From Astropecten irregularis (lineage: Eukaryota > Echinodermata > Asteroidea > Paxillosida > Astropectinidae), in NCBI GenBank assembly GCA_963971285.1, contig OZ020251.1, positions 9,610,001 through 9,674,000 on the forward strand: DNA of 64,000 bases. Direction: 5' to 3'. A program made the position numbers and the translations under genes. The notes beneath the pieces were generated by a model. That model had not been told where the DNA came from, did not search any database, and saw nothing but the letters and a program-made list of their open reading frames with translations. This document shows positions 21,928 through 33,967 of the stretch, in pieces (position 1 is the first letter of the stretch; each line of letters begins with the position of its first letter).

Positions 21928-23661
21928 TGGGCTTTTACTAAATATTAACTTTCCTCTCTCCCTACCGTTCCCTTGTCATGTTTTTACTTTTTTTCCCTTC
22001 TGTCTAGCTCATCTAGGTCACTCCAGGAAAGACACTACAACCAAAAATTGTCTGTTGAATCAAGTGCACTTGAGTAAGCTGATTATTGTGGCCATTACGT
22101 GCATCCGTCACACTGTACTAATAACCGTATTGTCAGGGCGCGGGGCGCTAAATTGTATTATGGTGTTCCAAAAAATAATGCGTGGCGAGAAAATGTGTGG
22201 TCTGCTCAGTTCCCCCTGACATTGAGTGTTAAATTGACTGCATGAAATGTACAATGAATGGGCCAACTCGAGACTGCATTAAATTGTTTCTTACCTTTTC
22301 ATTGTGTTGGCCCGGTGAAAATTTGATTTCCAGCTATGGGACGCATCAGAATTTTTTTTTTTCAAAAGCCTCGCGATTGTCACAATTTTAAAGGCAGGTG
22401 ACAAAAAACAGAGTGCGGTGTTTTCACGCGAATCTCACCTTCGTACAGTACGCGCCCTTTTTACTTGTGCATCCATTTTCTTGCTCATTTCACTTCTAAA
22501 ACGCATTACCAACCGGATTACTGTTCTCTTTCCATTGTGCAAGGTGTCGCTAAGAGTCTAAAATACCCATCTAGAGAACAAAACCCTCGAAATATCGGAA
22601 AGTGTTTCAATGTTGGATGTTCAATAGCCATGCCTCTGGAGATTTTAAACCGACAATTTATTGAGAATTTCCGAACAGCGGACATGTTTCTTAGCCGTTT
22701 CACATTGTCATGGTGTGTAATTGGCCGTTTAAGAGAAAGAAAGGGTGTCTTTTAGTGTCTCTAGTTTCTTCAAAATGTATTAGTGTCAAATGTCGATAAA
22801 AGACCCATTCAAATAACCATTATGTGTGGGTGTATGTGTCGAACAAGAGAACATAAAGAAATCCCTTTCAAACCATCCTTCACAACTGTAACCTTGGAAA
22901 GTATTATTAGTTTAAATCTCCATTATACTTTTTTTTATAATTAGGTTTTATTTGAACTTTTCTGCGGCCTTTTCCTGTTAGTAACAAAGTGTCCACTTTC
23001 CAGTCAGAAAGAATTTTTCTTAGTTTAAAGATTTGTATTGTTGGAGCTTATCTGGTATCGGTATTCGAACTTACTATACGTGAATTTCCCTCTGTACAGG
23101 TACAAAAATGTTTCTTTGAAATAATTATTTTTCTTCGGAAATTTCTAATAAAGAATAATTTCAAGCCAACTAGCAAATTTCTTTTCGTTCCAAAAATCGA
23201 AATTGCACATACGGAAAACTGATATTTCCCCCCTATACCAATAATGTTTTTGTACCACTAGCAAACACAGATTTTGTTGTCTTTTTTATAAGTTCGTATT
23301 GCGACAATCATTTTGAAAACTCTGATTCTTGGAATAAATTCCCCCTCCCCAAAAAAATAAAAATTCTGAACATGATATACGGTACATTAAATGGTTCTGG
23401 TTTCGTCACGTTGTGAAGAAAAATCACCAGCCGGCAATGAGAAATAAATTGAAATGTCAAACATTATGTGAGATTTGGCGCGCCATAGTCATCATTCTGT
23501 CAGTGTTTTTTTTTTTTTTTTTTTTTTTAGATCTGAACAGAATATCTGAAACAACTTAATTAGTATCATCAAATTATTGTTATAAATTTGTAAGTGGGTC
23601 CCGTTATAATCGTTTGCTGTGTTGGTGTAAACCCGTATAATTAAAAGACCCAATTCTGGCA
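21928..23661. other. no assignable gene; poly-T run
   Basis: Unique AT-rich DNA with a run of 23 T at 23506-23528. The minus-strand open frames are driven by composition. Confidence 0.5.
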
Positions 23662-23817
23662 ATTCCAAAAAGTGCGCCACCAAGAGTTTGCAACGCGCTA
23701 GCCAATCACAATGCGCGGAGTCGCTTGACCCTTTTCAGACGCGCATTGGGTCTACAAATTCTGTGATTTTGACCAACGCCTTGGAAACTCTAGTATTGGT
23801 GGGACACTGTTTGGAAT
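23662..23817. mobile_element. MITE family D, copy D1
   Basis: A palindromic element of about 156 bp. The left end ATTCCAAAAAGTGCGCCACC is matched by an inverted right end (ATTCCAAACAGTGTCCCACC). It contains AGCCAATCAC and GCGCATTGGGTC. Related copies are at 29288 and 33523. Confidence 0.75.
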
Positions 23818-23839
23818 CGCCTCAATAAGAAGTGCTAAC

Positions 23840-23935
23840 TATACCTTTTATTTGTGAGGTTCCGGGTTCGAATCCCACCAAAGGGCTTTACGTTGATTGG
23901 GTTCTCAAATATTAAGATTAATATTCTGGGGAAAA
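23840..23935 (+). repeat. tRNA-derived SINE fragment
   Basis: B box GGGTTCGAATCCC is followed by GATTGGGTTCTCA and ATATTCTGGGG. The same order appears on the minus strand at 45225-45390, so both belong to one SINE family. This is the only head found on the plus strand. Confidence 0.5.
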
Positions 23936-24033
23936 GGACGCCCAAAGAGTTTGCTGGCAATCCTTCGCTCCCATGTCAATGGTGTAAACATTAATTAATC
24001 GACACGTACCTACACGTAGGGGGCTTATATGTG

Positions 24034-24850
24034 TACCACACTGTCTTGTGCCAAATCTACACTGTCTTGTGCCGAATCTACACTGTCTTGTGCCGAATTT
24101 ACACTGTCTTGTGCCGAATCTACACTGTATTGTGCCGAATCTACACTGTCTTGTGTTGTATCCACACTATCTTGTGCCGAATCTACACTGTCTTGTGTTG
24201 AATCTACACTGTCTTGTGCCGAATCTACACTGTCTTGTGTTGAATCTACACTGTCTTGTGCCGAAACTACACTGTCTTGTGTTGAATCTACACTGTATTG
24301 TGCCGAATCTACACTGTCTTGTGTTGAATCTACACTGTCTTGTGTTGAATCTACACTGTCTTGTGTTGAATCTACACTGTCTTGTGTTGAATCTACACTG
24401 TCTTGTGCCGAATCTACACTGTCTTGTGTTGAATCTACACTGTATTGTGCCGAATCTACACTGTCTTGTGTTGTATCCACACTATCTTGTGCCGAATCTA
24501 CACTGTCTTGTGTTGAATCTACACTGTCTTGTGCCGAATCTACACTGTCTTGTGTTGAATCTACACTGTCTTGTGCCGAATCTACACTGTCTTGTGTTGT
24601 ATCCACACTATCTTGTGTTGTATCTCTACTGTCTTGTGCCGAATCTACACTGTCTTGTGTTGACTGTACAGTGAACACTGTATTTTGTCGAATCTACACT
24701 GCCTCGTCTTGAATCTACACTGTCTTGTCTTGAATCTACACTGTATTGTGTTGAATCAGTATCATGTGTTGAATCTACACTGTCTCCTCCTGAATTCGTC
24801 TACATAGTGTTTTGTCGAATCTGCACTTTCTTTTGCCGAATCTACACTCC
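24034..24850. repeat. 21-bp minisatellite, about 32 regular units
   Basis: The unit core is TACACTGTCTTGTG followed by CCGAATC or TTGAATC. A 315-bp higher-order duplication (15 units) is visible: the rare GTTGTATCCACACTATC variant recurs at 24156 and 24471 with the same surrounding variants. Units decay after about 24700. Because 21 is a multiple of 3, frames stay open in several registers on both strands (227, 217 and 208 codons). Those frames are artefacts. Confidence 0.95.
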
Positions 24851-26002
24851 CTCATAAACTACAGACGACAGTATTCAAGTCAACACTTGTGTGTAAAATA
24901 TCATGTGCAAACAATGTCGTGGTTACACCAGATATGCCCCGCATGGAAAAATCTCACATTTATCAGTCCAACAAAATGAAAAATACATGTAGCTTTAAAC
25001 TCAGCCATTTCAGAGGTATAATTGAAGTGGTCTAAGACCATTCTAGGAAATTGAAGGAAGGTTTGTACTTCTAATTTTCTGCCACTTATTCTTTCACGTA
25101 TTCCACTCACTCCTACAAAATATGAAATAATGCATTGAAAGGAAAATCGTTTCGTTGTGGCATGCATTAAGTTATGCAAGCCACGGACATTATTACTGTA
25201 TAATTATTTCTCATGTGCAAGCTTTTTCCTCATCTTCCATTATTTTTGTGCGAAAGCAAAGCAAAGCAACGAATACGACGCCACTGCAAGGCCGCCCTCT
25301 GTTGTTTCAGGTATGCATGGGCTAAATACTACTTGTATAAAAATATTATGGTATAAGGATGGGTATCATAAGTTCATGGGTCCATATCAAATCTAAATGA
25401 TTGGTTTTTCCGTTTCATCGGCCGTCCATATACCAATGTAACAAAATTCACAGCACGTTTTATTGCCGCTGAAGTTACTTGTGTGAGTTGAGTGTGTGTC
25501 ACTCTAAAATAAATCGCCGTCCGCGGTTCACATGTTCAAGAACGGTCGCAAGGGGGCGGGCTTTAGGCACACCATTAAATTTCATGGGCGCGGCATGCCT
25601 TGCTCTGTATTTTTAATCATTTCAGTAGAGTTGCTTCCGTGAAAATAAACGAGTATCTTTCTCCTATCTTTTCTAAGTTTATTTTCAAATCTCGAAGGAA
25701 CTATTTTTCCACGTACTAGAAACAGACTGGTGTCTCCACGCATTAAAGATTTCAATTAATCTGAGAATTACAAACTGCGGCTAGGAAATAATTATTCACA
25801 TATTCATTCATAACAAAACTCGTTTCTTTCAGAAGTCTTAAAAAAGCTACATGTAATTTGGTAATTTTTGACCAAGATCATTTCAGAAACGAAGAAAAGA
25901 ACAGAACAGAACATCGAAACAAAATTAACAGCAGCAATTGCATCAACATGAACAGGAGAAAAAAACATCAGCAGGCCTAATGCCCAAAACGACGACAGTG
26001 AC
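24851..26002. other. no assignable gene
   Basis: Unique AT-rich DNA. A GC-richer patch lies at 25510-25610. No supported feature. Confidence 0.45.
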
Positions 26003-26361
26003 TTAAAGGCAATATCATACTTTGGTTTTTGTCAAAGAAATACAGATTCATGGGCAAAAATATCATGAATGATACAGTAATAGTCATCTGCAAAAATTTC
26101 AGTCCCATACGGTGCCCACTTTTTGAGAAAACAGTGAAAACGGCCACAATATTTCCTAAGTCCTCTCTCTTTTATTTGTGATCTTTTAAAAGATCAAAAA
26201 GATTTTTGGCCGTTGTTTTACTAATTTCTGGATAAATACACCATTTCAGGCGGAACAATTTTAACGGTATGTTTCTACCACCACCATCTTCATACCCTGT
26301 AAGTTAAACGTAAATCTGTGAACATTTTTGTTTTGGTCTCTTACCATGATACTACCTTTAA
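26003..26361 (+). mobile_element. TTAA MITE family A, copy A6
   Basis: Full-length subtype A, with TTAA at 26003-26006 and 26358-26361. It carries all family words, including the GATCTTTTAAAAGATC hairpin near its centre. Confidence 0.9.
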
Positions 26362-27346
26362 ACAACGACAACGGAGTTAACGGACATTGGCATCAACGAC
26401 TATAATGGCGACAGTGACACCGACATCAAACACAACACCATACACACTGTATCCTAGACTACAGTAAATCGCCCCAGCAGTTTAAAACTCAGTCATCAAA
26501 AAAAGTAAAAAAAAAAAAAACGAGATCTTGTTCATGTTCTCTCGCTATTATGGTACCGTGAAAACACCCCGTCTCCTCGCCTGGCCACATGGAGCAAAGA
26601 CGGTACATAGGCCTAACACCGAGTCTTTAGAGTATCGGATATCATCTGGTTTAATTACGACTATTTGTCGCATTATACATGCCCGCCTACACCCCATCTC
26701 TCGCTTGGTTTGGCATTCCTCTCTCTCTTCAATATAGATGTACACGCCATGCCCAACACACTGCGTATAGCTAGCCTCCGTCATGTTTTATATATTTATG
26801 TGTCTTATAGGCCTATGGCTGTATTAAAGTGAAAGAGGGCCCCAGGAGTCCTGCCTCAATTTATTAGCAAATAGCGACACCCCGGTTCACCTTGAGATGC
26901 GGTATTACTTCATAATCTTTCACACTTTCTCGTCTGGGAGACGGGGAGGAACGCCGGCCGACCCAGACCGATGAGTTTGTCCCTCATCTCTGGAGAGGAG
27001 ATCTGATCACAGCTATCTCTCCCCACAGAGGTCCGTGTAATAGGGGAATTGGAAATGGGAATTGGAAATAACACCGGTCAAATTAATAAAATGCTTCATG
27101 TAACAACGCAATTGAATGTCACAGTTAATAATATTCAATACTTTCTAAGACGAAACATTATACAATTACCACCAAGATTTAGTCAAATTTGTACCTTAAG
27201 CATGACAACTTGTTTAACCTATAACAAAACCGAGTTTAGAAAAATGAAAATCGGAGACCAAACTTTTCCTGATACACAATTTAAAAGCAAAGGAGTCATT
27301 TTTTAAGCATTCTTAAAATTGGTTTATCCTTACTGATAATGTACCT
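26362..27346. other. no assignable gene
   Basis: Includes an A-run at 26507-26520 and two TAGGCCTA octamers (26608, 26808). GTACCTTTAA at 27341-27350, just before A7, resembles the right end of another, eroded, family A copy. Confidence 0.45.
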
Positions 27347-27723
27347 TTAAATGTAATATCATACTTTGGTTTTTGTGAAAGAAATGCAGATTCATGGGGA
27401 AAAGTATCTAGGAAGATACAGTAACAGTCATCTGTGAAATTATCAGTCACATACGGTGCTCACTTTCTGAGAAAACAGTGAAAACGCACATAGTTTATTC
27501 TTTAAGTCTTTTCACAGTTATGTTTGATCTTTAAAATATCAACATTGTTTTTGGTCATTGGTTTTACTCTTTTCTGGATAAATACAGCATTTCAGGCAGA
27601 AATATTTTAACGGTATAATGTTTCTACCATTACTATATTTATACCCTGAAAGTAATAGGTAAATCTGTGAAGATTTATGTTTCGGTATTCTACCAAAGTA
27701 TGATGATATAGGCCTACCTTTAA
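27347..27723 (+). mobile_element. TTAA MITE family A, copy A7
   Basis: TTAA at 27347-27350 and 27720-27723. A diverged full-length copy. A TAGGCCTA octamer appears inside its right end. Confidence 0.85.
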
Positions 27724-28694
27724 ATTGGAAGACTACGTTTTAAGAGAGTAAAAACCACTCGCACGCAATGTTGAAATTTTAACCACGAATTTCCTATATC
27801 TTTTCTACCCCATGTACCTATTATGCGCATCATGTATTCCCACGCAACACCAAACTAACACGACATTCTTATTTCATGTTATAGAAAGATACAAGGTTTC
27901 CGTTGCCAGTAATAATTCAGACGATTTAAAAGCTTAATGTGAAAATGTTATTGTACATGTTGGATAGTTACATAAAATGTTATAATGTTCGTTTTAATTT
28001 GCATAATTTAACAAATAATTTGAATCGAAGCGTCTGCTCGCATTTACTATAGTGATACAAATTCTGCCGAATGGATGGCATTATGCATAATTACAAGAGG
28101 CCTATTACAATTCTCTGCGAGCGAAGCGAAAAAGAGAAGAAGAAAAAAATGGTTTCAGTGGTGCGAAGTCCAACAGCGTATAGGTAGTATTATAGGAGCG
28201 GGCATCAAGGCTCTCCCCCGGCCGATGATGAGCGTTTTCGCTCGGTAGAGCAATCCCTTCCGCCCCGCTTGCTTCCACCGTGATCCCGGCGTGGTGATGA
28301 AATGGGCGTATATGCTAGCGAGACGTCAGCCTTGCTTCGTCAGCACGCCTGATATAATATTATACTTCTTCTTTTCCCTTTTTTTAGGGGGTTCTCAAGA
28401 GCTGGTTAATGCTGGGTATAAGCGGGGATTGGTGCACGGAAAGATCGTTTGAACTCCCCTCGCCCTTTTCCTCCAGAAAAAAAATGCCATGCTTGGAATT
28501 GAAGTTAAATCCAAGTGGATTACAGACTGCCACCTTATTTTGTTTCATTGTCACCTAAACCGCTCTAAACAATTCGTGACACGAGTCGATACACGATCAA
28601 AAGCGAAAAGGGGGAAAAATTCGGCAACCATCAAAGGTGTGCGGTGTTAAGGCAATGTGCGTAGGAAAAGTGGATTTTGTTTGCTGGGTCTGAG
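27724..28694. other. no assignable gene
   Basis: AT-rich, with a GC-richer patch at 28190-28340. Nothing recognisable. Confidence 0.45.
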
Positions 28695-29206
28695 ATGAGT
28701 TGAATCTACACTTACCCTGTGTTGAATCTTCAATGTCTTGTGTTGAATCAACACTGTAAGTTGTAGTGAATATACACTGTCTTGTGCTGAATGTACACTG
28801 TCGTGTGTTGAATCTTCAATGTCTTGTGTTGAATGCACACTGTCTTGTGTTGAATCCACACTGTCTTGTAGTGAATGTACACTGTCTTGTGTTGAATGTA
28901 CACTGTCTTGTGTTGAATGCACACTGTCTTGTGTTGAATGTACACTGTCTTGTGTTGAATGCACACTGTCTTGTGTTGAATGTACACTGTCTTGTGTTGA
29001 ATCAACACTGTCTTGTGTTGAATGCACACTGTCTTGTGTTGAATGCACACTGTCTTGTGTTGAATCTACACTGTCTTGTGTTGAATCCACACTGTCTTGT
29101 AGTGAATGTACACTGTCTTGTGTTGAATCCACACTGTCTTGTGTTGAATCTTCAATGTCTGGTGTTGAATGTACACTGTCTTGTGTTGAATCTACACTGT
29201 CTTGTT
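28695..29206. repeat. 21-bp minisatellite, second array
   Basis: About 24 units of the same TACACTGTCTTGTG family as the array at 24034, 4 kb away, but dominated by TTGAATG and TTGAATC variants. Frames of 161, 158, 129 and 100 codons open in different registers and are rejected as genes. Confidence 0.95.
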
Positions 29207-29287
29207 GAAACTTGGCAACCTTTAATCATGTCTTGTTTGTAACCACTCGTGTGTTAACAATAGCCTACCGTATTTTTATATTTATAC

Positions 29288-29431
29288 AGTGCGCCACCAA
29301 GAGTTTTCAAGGGATCGGCCAATCACTTTGCAGAATCTGTCGACCCTTTCCGGGCGTGCATTGGGTCGAATAAGTCCGTGATATTTGATTGGCCAACACG
29401 TTGCAAAGTCTTGATGGCGCACTATTTGGAA
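29288..29431. mobile_element. MITE family D, copy D2
   Basis: AGTGCGCCACCAAGAGTTTT at the left is matched by the inverted AGTGCGCCATCAAGACTTTG ending at 29423. This is the best-preserved palindromic copy. The arms also contain GGCCAATCAC and its complement. Confidence 0.8.
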
Positions 29432-30860
29432 ACCTATAGCGTATCACAGTGTCACACATTAAGTTAAAAGTCACCATCCTATATACCAGTCCACCATTGT
29501 CAAGTACACAAAATACATGTTATAGCAGACTTTTGCCATGCAATTTTGCTGAGTTTGACCACCCCTTCAATAAAACTAATGGAAATATAATTATAGCACC
29601 CTAAACGTTTATGTATACTGATGTATGGAAGCGGTTGTCGATCCCTACACAAACTCTGATCAGGCGCTTAATACTTAATAGCGCAAAGGGTTCATCCAAA
29701 ACGCAACGTCCGACTCAACACACTCAAGAGCACCACTGGGTTACAAAGTGTCTTGCTTAAGAACACAAAGATCATGACTCGGCACTGGTACTAGAGTACA
29801 GAATCGGTGAAGGTTTTCATATGACAGATCGTGAGTTTGAGGTTCCAAGCACTAAAGCTACATTTGCAGGGGGAGGGGGCCACAAGGCCTATAGATTTTT
29901 GTCAACAGGAATGAGATAGATTGAGAGTTGCGATTGAAGGAAACGTACTTTCAATTGATTGTATTTATAGTCGTGTCCGACTATGTCCTGTGAGCTCGGT
30001 ACGTAATGACTCGCAAAATCAAAACAAAAGCCAGTGACGCCCAATGCAGCGAACGCATATTGCTCGCCGCGCGTACAGCGCACGGGGCATTAGTCTAGCT
30101 AATATGTGGAACAGAGTTACGTACGTATAACGTACGCGAAGTGCCTGTATAGATAGATACCGGCTTTTTTTCTGAGTCTTGCAATGCATTTGCCACGCAG
30201 CACGCTATGGAATCGACTGGCTGAACTGGCAGGATTCCCTGTCTGCTCTGTCCCTTACTGAAGCCCAAGGGTGATTAAGCATTAATCCCCACGATCCGAT
30301 GATCTGATATACCTAGCCAACTGTGCTGATCGGGTGATGGGATTTTTGACGGCTGATAAAGCGCCGCTGCAACGGAGCGTTGGGCCCACGACACATCTGC
30401 AAGTATAGCTACAATGCGCATACACACACGCACACCCCGTTGGTCCAGGCAGCTAACCAGCCAGGCCCCGTTCCAAGACGTTTATTTCCCGCCATTCCCA
30501 ACCACGAAGCGCGCGCGCGCGAAACAAATTTTTACCACGTGGAAACTGTCAGATTTCTGCTGCACCCATCGTAGCATTTCAAAAAACCTATGCACAATCG
30601 TTGCATGTTTGCTAACAAGAAAAAATAGCCCAAGCAACAGACATGCATGCCTAACCTAGCGGAGATATCCGGTAAATGGTAAGGGAGTAATGCGATTGCT
30701 TACGCAACTTCATCAACATTGAACAGCATCAGAGGCATGGTACTGTGATGGCACGGACTGGCTTAAATAGATTGGTGTATTAACCTTTTGCAGTATCAAA
30801 CCCCTCCTCTCCTACCCACCCCCACGAAGAAACAGAAAATATGAAAATCATTTTTGTTTT
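29432..30860. other. no assignable gene
   Basis: Unique sequence with a CpG-bearing patch at 30000-30560. Short frames lack domains. Confidence 0.45.
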
Positions 30861-30889
30861 ATCATCATCATCATTATTATTATTATTAT
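30861..30889 (+). repeat. ATC/ATT trinucleotide microsatellite
   Basis: Simple TCA and TTA triplet run directly abutting the next MITE. Confidence 0.85.
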
Positions 30890-31120
30890 GGGGGTTTACG
30901 GAACGGAGGCTTAGGCTCAGGCTCAGGCTCAAGCTTTGACATCTATATGCTGAAAATATAGGTTGTGGTTTTTCATTGAAGCTGAAGCTCTGTTTTCCTT
31001 TTCAAACCAGAGAATCTACTTCCGAATCACAGCCAAAAGCCTCTATTCTGATACCCATTATTTCAGAATATGGATTCACGAAATGGAGACGGGGCCTGAG
31101 CCTCCGTTTCGTAAACGCCC
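30890..31120. mobile_element. MITE family M, copy M1
   Basis: Terminal inverted repeats begin GGGCGTTTACGAAACGGAGG (left end slightly mutated), with GGCTCAGGC repeats just inside. It is flanked by TAT on both sides, which fits a 3-bp target duplication. A second copy lies at 55062-55296. There is no coding capacity. Confidence 0.8.
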
Positions 31121-31208
31121 TATGTTTGATTTTGAAAGGATAATGATTCTTCTTTCTCCGTTTAGAATTGTTTTAAGTCATTGAAAGTGAACAAAGAAAC
31201 AATTGTCT

Positions 31209-31285
31209 GGACTCTGGAGTGAGATTCGAACCAGCGACCTCCGGAATATCGCACTGGCGCTCTTACCAACTGAGCTATCCAGTCC
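31209..31285 (-). repeat. tRNA-like SINE head or tRNA pseudogene
   Basis: This is the best tRNA likeness in the window. On the minus strand it has A box TAGCTCAGTTGGTAAGAGC, B box GGTTCGAATCT, and outer GGACT/AGTCC pairing over 77 nt. The anticodon stem has mismatches and the position before the anticodon is not clearly T, so I do not call a working tRNA. Confidence 0.6.
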
Positions 31286-31389
31286 ATTATGTTGTCTTAA
31301 TTACAACCGTAATTTCATTATTCGAATGAACTTGAAGATTTCCTAAACGATGTTTAGCGTTTTTAGTTTTGTAAATTAGGACCTCACAC

Positions 31390-31512
31390 TATCCTGAGGA
31401 CGAACAGAGCACACTGTTCGGAACGTCGAGATAAAACCAACGGTTCTTCTCAGAACCCCACACTCTCACAGAAGAGATTACATGGTGTCACCGCAAACCT
31501 ACCTTCTTAAAG
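31390..31512. mobile_element. half of a fold-back element (type of copy 4)
   Basis: Matches the right half of the element at 48087-48344: CCTGAGGACGAACAGAGC, GTTCGGAACGTCGAGATA, the ACACTCTCACAGAAGAGATT arm and TTACATGGTGTCACCGCAAA. The left arm is missing, so it is 5'-truncated. Confidence 0.75.
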
Positions 31513-32449
31513 TATACCTTCCGAACTTATTATAGTCTAGCGGGTTGTTCACTTCTGATGTACCCCACAAATTGAATAAAATTATCAATTTCAAAGAATT
31601 TTGCTGAGATCTTTCCTCAAGGGTGTGAAATTATCCTGTGCAAGATCACCCAGGCGTGACAAACATTATTATTATGATTTTGGCCAGTAATGTGTTGATT
31701 TGTTTTTATAATCGAGTAGTGAAAATTGCTTGAAACTGCTCGTGAACCATAGCAAAATTCCGTTAAAAAAAACGACATATAAAAATCAAAAACAAAAAAC
31801 AAAAACGCCACAACCAAATCCTGAACATCTGAAAAAAAATTGTTATGCAAAATGATGTGTTTACACTCGTAGCGCTATTAACAGATGTCCGTAACAAACC
31901 TGTGATAATTCGGGAGATTGAAAAAAGGTACACAATCGAAATAGCTTTCGAAATAGCTGATTAAAAACAGAATCGTGGTTCACTGGCGGATCATTCTAAA
32001 CACAATCACTGATATCGTGACTGTATGGCGGTCATTCTAAATTAAGATTAAATCAAGTTAAACCATCAACAAGGGAATCTTCCGAACTAAATTTCGACGA
32101 AAACAGGCTGAGATGAAGCTAGTATCAACTACGAATGCCATCTTCCAAAAATAGGGTTAGTTCTATAATCATGTTAAGGTTGAAGCAACACAACTGAAGG
32201 TTACAATTGTGTTTTATTTGGGGACCCACACCTATAATACACTTCATTCGCGATTACATATTTTTCTTTTTACAACCTAAAAACCCAAGAGATTCTGAGA
32301 AATAAATAAATGGAAAAAAAAAACGAATTCGGGAGTCTTTTCTCATAACACCCTGAAGGGAAAAGGAAGAGCATATTATTTATTCCACGCCACAAAGAAT
32401 AACACCGGTACGGTATTAGGGAGATCGAGCAAGCGACTGAGCGAGCAGG
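31513..32449. other. no assignable gene
   Basis: AT-rich DNA with short direct words. The 124-codon minus frame at 32270-32644 lies opposite the GC-rich exon candidate and has no domain. Confidence 0.4.
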
Positions 32450-32593
32450 ATGGACGGGCCGAGGCATGGCATGATGGGCGGGGGGGTGAACACGGGCTCC
32501 GGCCCCGGTATGCCCCCGGGGTCCGTACCGGCCCAGCCTTCCGGCACTAATACGGCGCCGCGTAGTCTGACTGATGGCAACACTCGTCCATAA
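32450..32593 (+). CDS. candidate first coding exon, Gly/Pro-rich
   Basis: A 47-codon frame in a GC-rich island opens at an ATG in strong Kozak context (A at -3, G at +4), with an in-frame TGA four codons upstream. The product starts MDGPRHGMMGGG and is rich in Gly, Pro, Met and Ser, like the disordered N-termini of many nuclear regulators. It closes at TAA (32591-32593) unless spliced earlier; possible donors are GTATGC (about 32518) and CGTAGT (about 32561). No family is recognised. A splice-flanked 21-nt block follows about 110 bp downstream of the stop. Composition and context favour coding, but nothing proves it. Confidence 0.25.
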   Translation: MDGPRHGMMGGGVNTGSGPGMPPGSVPAQPSGTNTAPRSLTDGNTRP

Positions 32594-32706
32594 GCGGCTG
32601 CAGCTAGCCATCATTTTTTCCTCCCTCTTCACTTTTTTCTCCACGCCAAGTTCACGTCAGACTTGTACATAGGCAGTCTCATTTTTTATATTTTTGTTGT
32701 GTGCAG

Positions 32707-32727
32707 CCATACCCCAAGGCGATGAAG
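32707..32727 (+). CDS. candidate 21-nt microexon
   Basis: A long pyrimidine-rich tract ends in GTGTGCAG (acceptor, 32706). The block CCATACCCCAAGGCGATGAA with a final G follows, then GTAGGG (donor). Its length is a multiple of 3 and it is open in at least two phases (PYPKAMK in one). A chance pairing of splice-like motifs is possible. Confidence 0.15.
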
Positions 32728-33152
32728 GTAGGGTCGATTTCAAAATTCCCACGATGTGTCCGGTACATACCATTGGCCAGTATTAAAATCCTGTCTCGTA
32801 CTATTATTATTATAATTTTTTTTTTACCACAGTGTCACTATAATGATTAATATAGGCCTAGTACTACCACCGTATAGGCTGGTGTCTTAAAAAGCTTGCA
32901 ATTTACCAAATTGGAAGAATGTAAGAAGTAAAAGCTGAAATACGTTAATTTTTGTTTAACTACCCTGGGGGTCAAAGGAGGTTATACCGGAGAGGGCATG
33001 GCTTTTGGGGTATGACGCCGGGAATATGCCGGGGGTTTTGGGTGGGCAGCCCCCGGTTGGAATCCTGGCGTTTTACGGTCGTGGCGTCGTCGGTTGGGAC
33101 TTTGAAACCCGTATTACATGTGGATCTGGGAATAAGTTAGACAGTTGGGGCT

Positions 33153-33295
33153 GGGGTCGATTTCACCAAACTCATCGCAACTTACTATCAATCGTAGGAG
33201 GTATGGTGCATTACAGCCTATTACGTGGGATACGATGGGTTATCCTTCGTAACTCGAGTTACGATCAATCGTAGGGATTCGTGAAATGGACCCCC
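33153..33295. mobile_element. 143-bp palindromic MITE
   Basis: GGGGTCGATTTCACCAAACT at the left faces the inverted GGGGTCCATTTCACGAATCC at the right. Inner arms share CAATCGTAG. Two overlapping short frames here are incidental. Confidence 0.65.
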
Positions 33296-33522
33296 TAGTG
33301 GACTTTTAACAGGGGTGACCTGTTCATGATACACAAGCGTTTGGCTTTTGGAGACTTCCATCCGTGCAATTAATCATGTCCCCACCCCACCCATCCACCC
33401 CATTCCCTTTACCAATATAGTGTAGACACGTCCTCAGACCTGGGGTTGATCTTGTACCTGGGTCGTACTTCCATATGAGTTTGTGCACAAAATCATTTAC
33501 GAGTTGTTGTCTAATGCCTAAT
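33296..33522. other. no assignable feature
   Basis: Unique sequence between two MITEs. Confidence 0.4.
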
Positions 33523-33640
33523 ATTCCATATAGTGCGCCACCAAGAGTTTTCAACGCGTTGGCCAATCACAATTCACGGAAATGTGTCGACCCAATGTCC
33601 GTCTGCGAAGGAGTCCATGATTTTGATGTTAATGGCATAC
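33523..33640. mobile_element. MITE family D, truncated copy D3
   Basis: The left end ATTCCATATAGTGCGCCACC and the interior AGAGTTTTCAACGCGTTGGC match D1 and D2. The right inverted end is missing beyond about 33640. Confidence 0.75.
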
Positions 33641-33665
33641 ATGTATTTGATGAAAAACGTGTATT

Positions 33666-33967
33666 TTAAAGGTACTATCATACTTTGGTAACATACCGAA
33701 ACAGATATATATTCACAGATTTACCTATCACTTAGGCATACAGGGTAAAAAAATGATGCTGGTAGAAACACTGACCATTAAAATGTTTATGCCTGAAATG
33801 CTGTATTTATCCAGAAAAGAGTAAAACCAATTACCAAAAACAATTATGACCTTTACGGTCAAGAATAACGGTGAACAGATTATGACAGATGACTATTGCT
33901 GTATCTTACTTGGTGTTTTGCCCATGAATCTGCAGTTTACAAAATAAAGTATGATATTTCCTTTGAA
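33666..33967 (-). mobile_element. TTAA MITE family A, copy A8
   Basis: TTAA at 33666-33669, then AGGTACTATCATACTTTGG. Reverse orientation, internally deleted around the GATC hairpin. The far TTAA is mutated to TTGA. Confidence 0.85.

Noticed and set aside
21758..22219. 153-codon plus frame
   Set aside because: It reads through a strong splice donor into AT-rich DNA and has no domain.
24025..24712. Long frames of 208-227 codons
   Set aside because: They are a translation of a 21-bp minisatellite, open in several registers on both strands.
28647..29242. Repetitive frames of 100-161 codons
   Set aside because: Second array of the same minisatellite.
31209..31285. Functional tRNA gene
   Set aside because: Good A and B boxes, but mismatched anticodon and acceptor stems; better explained as a SINE head.
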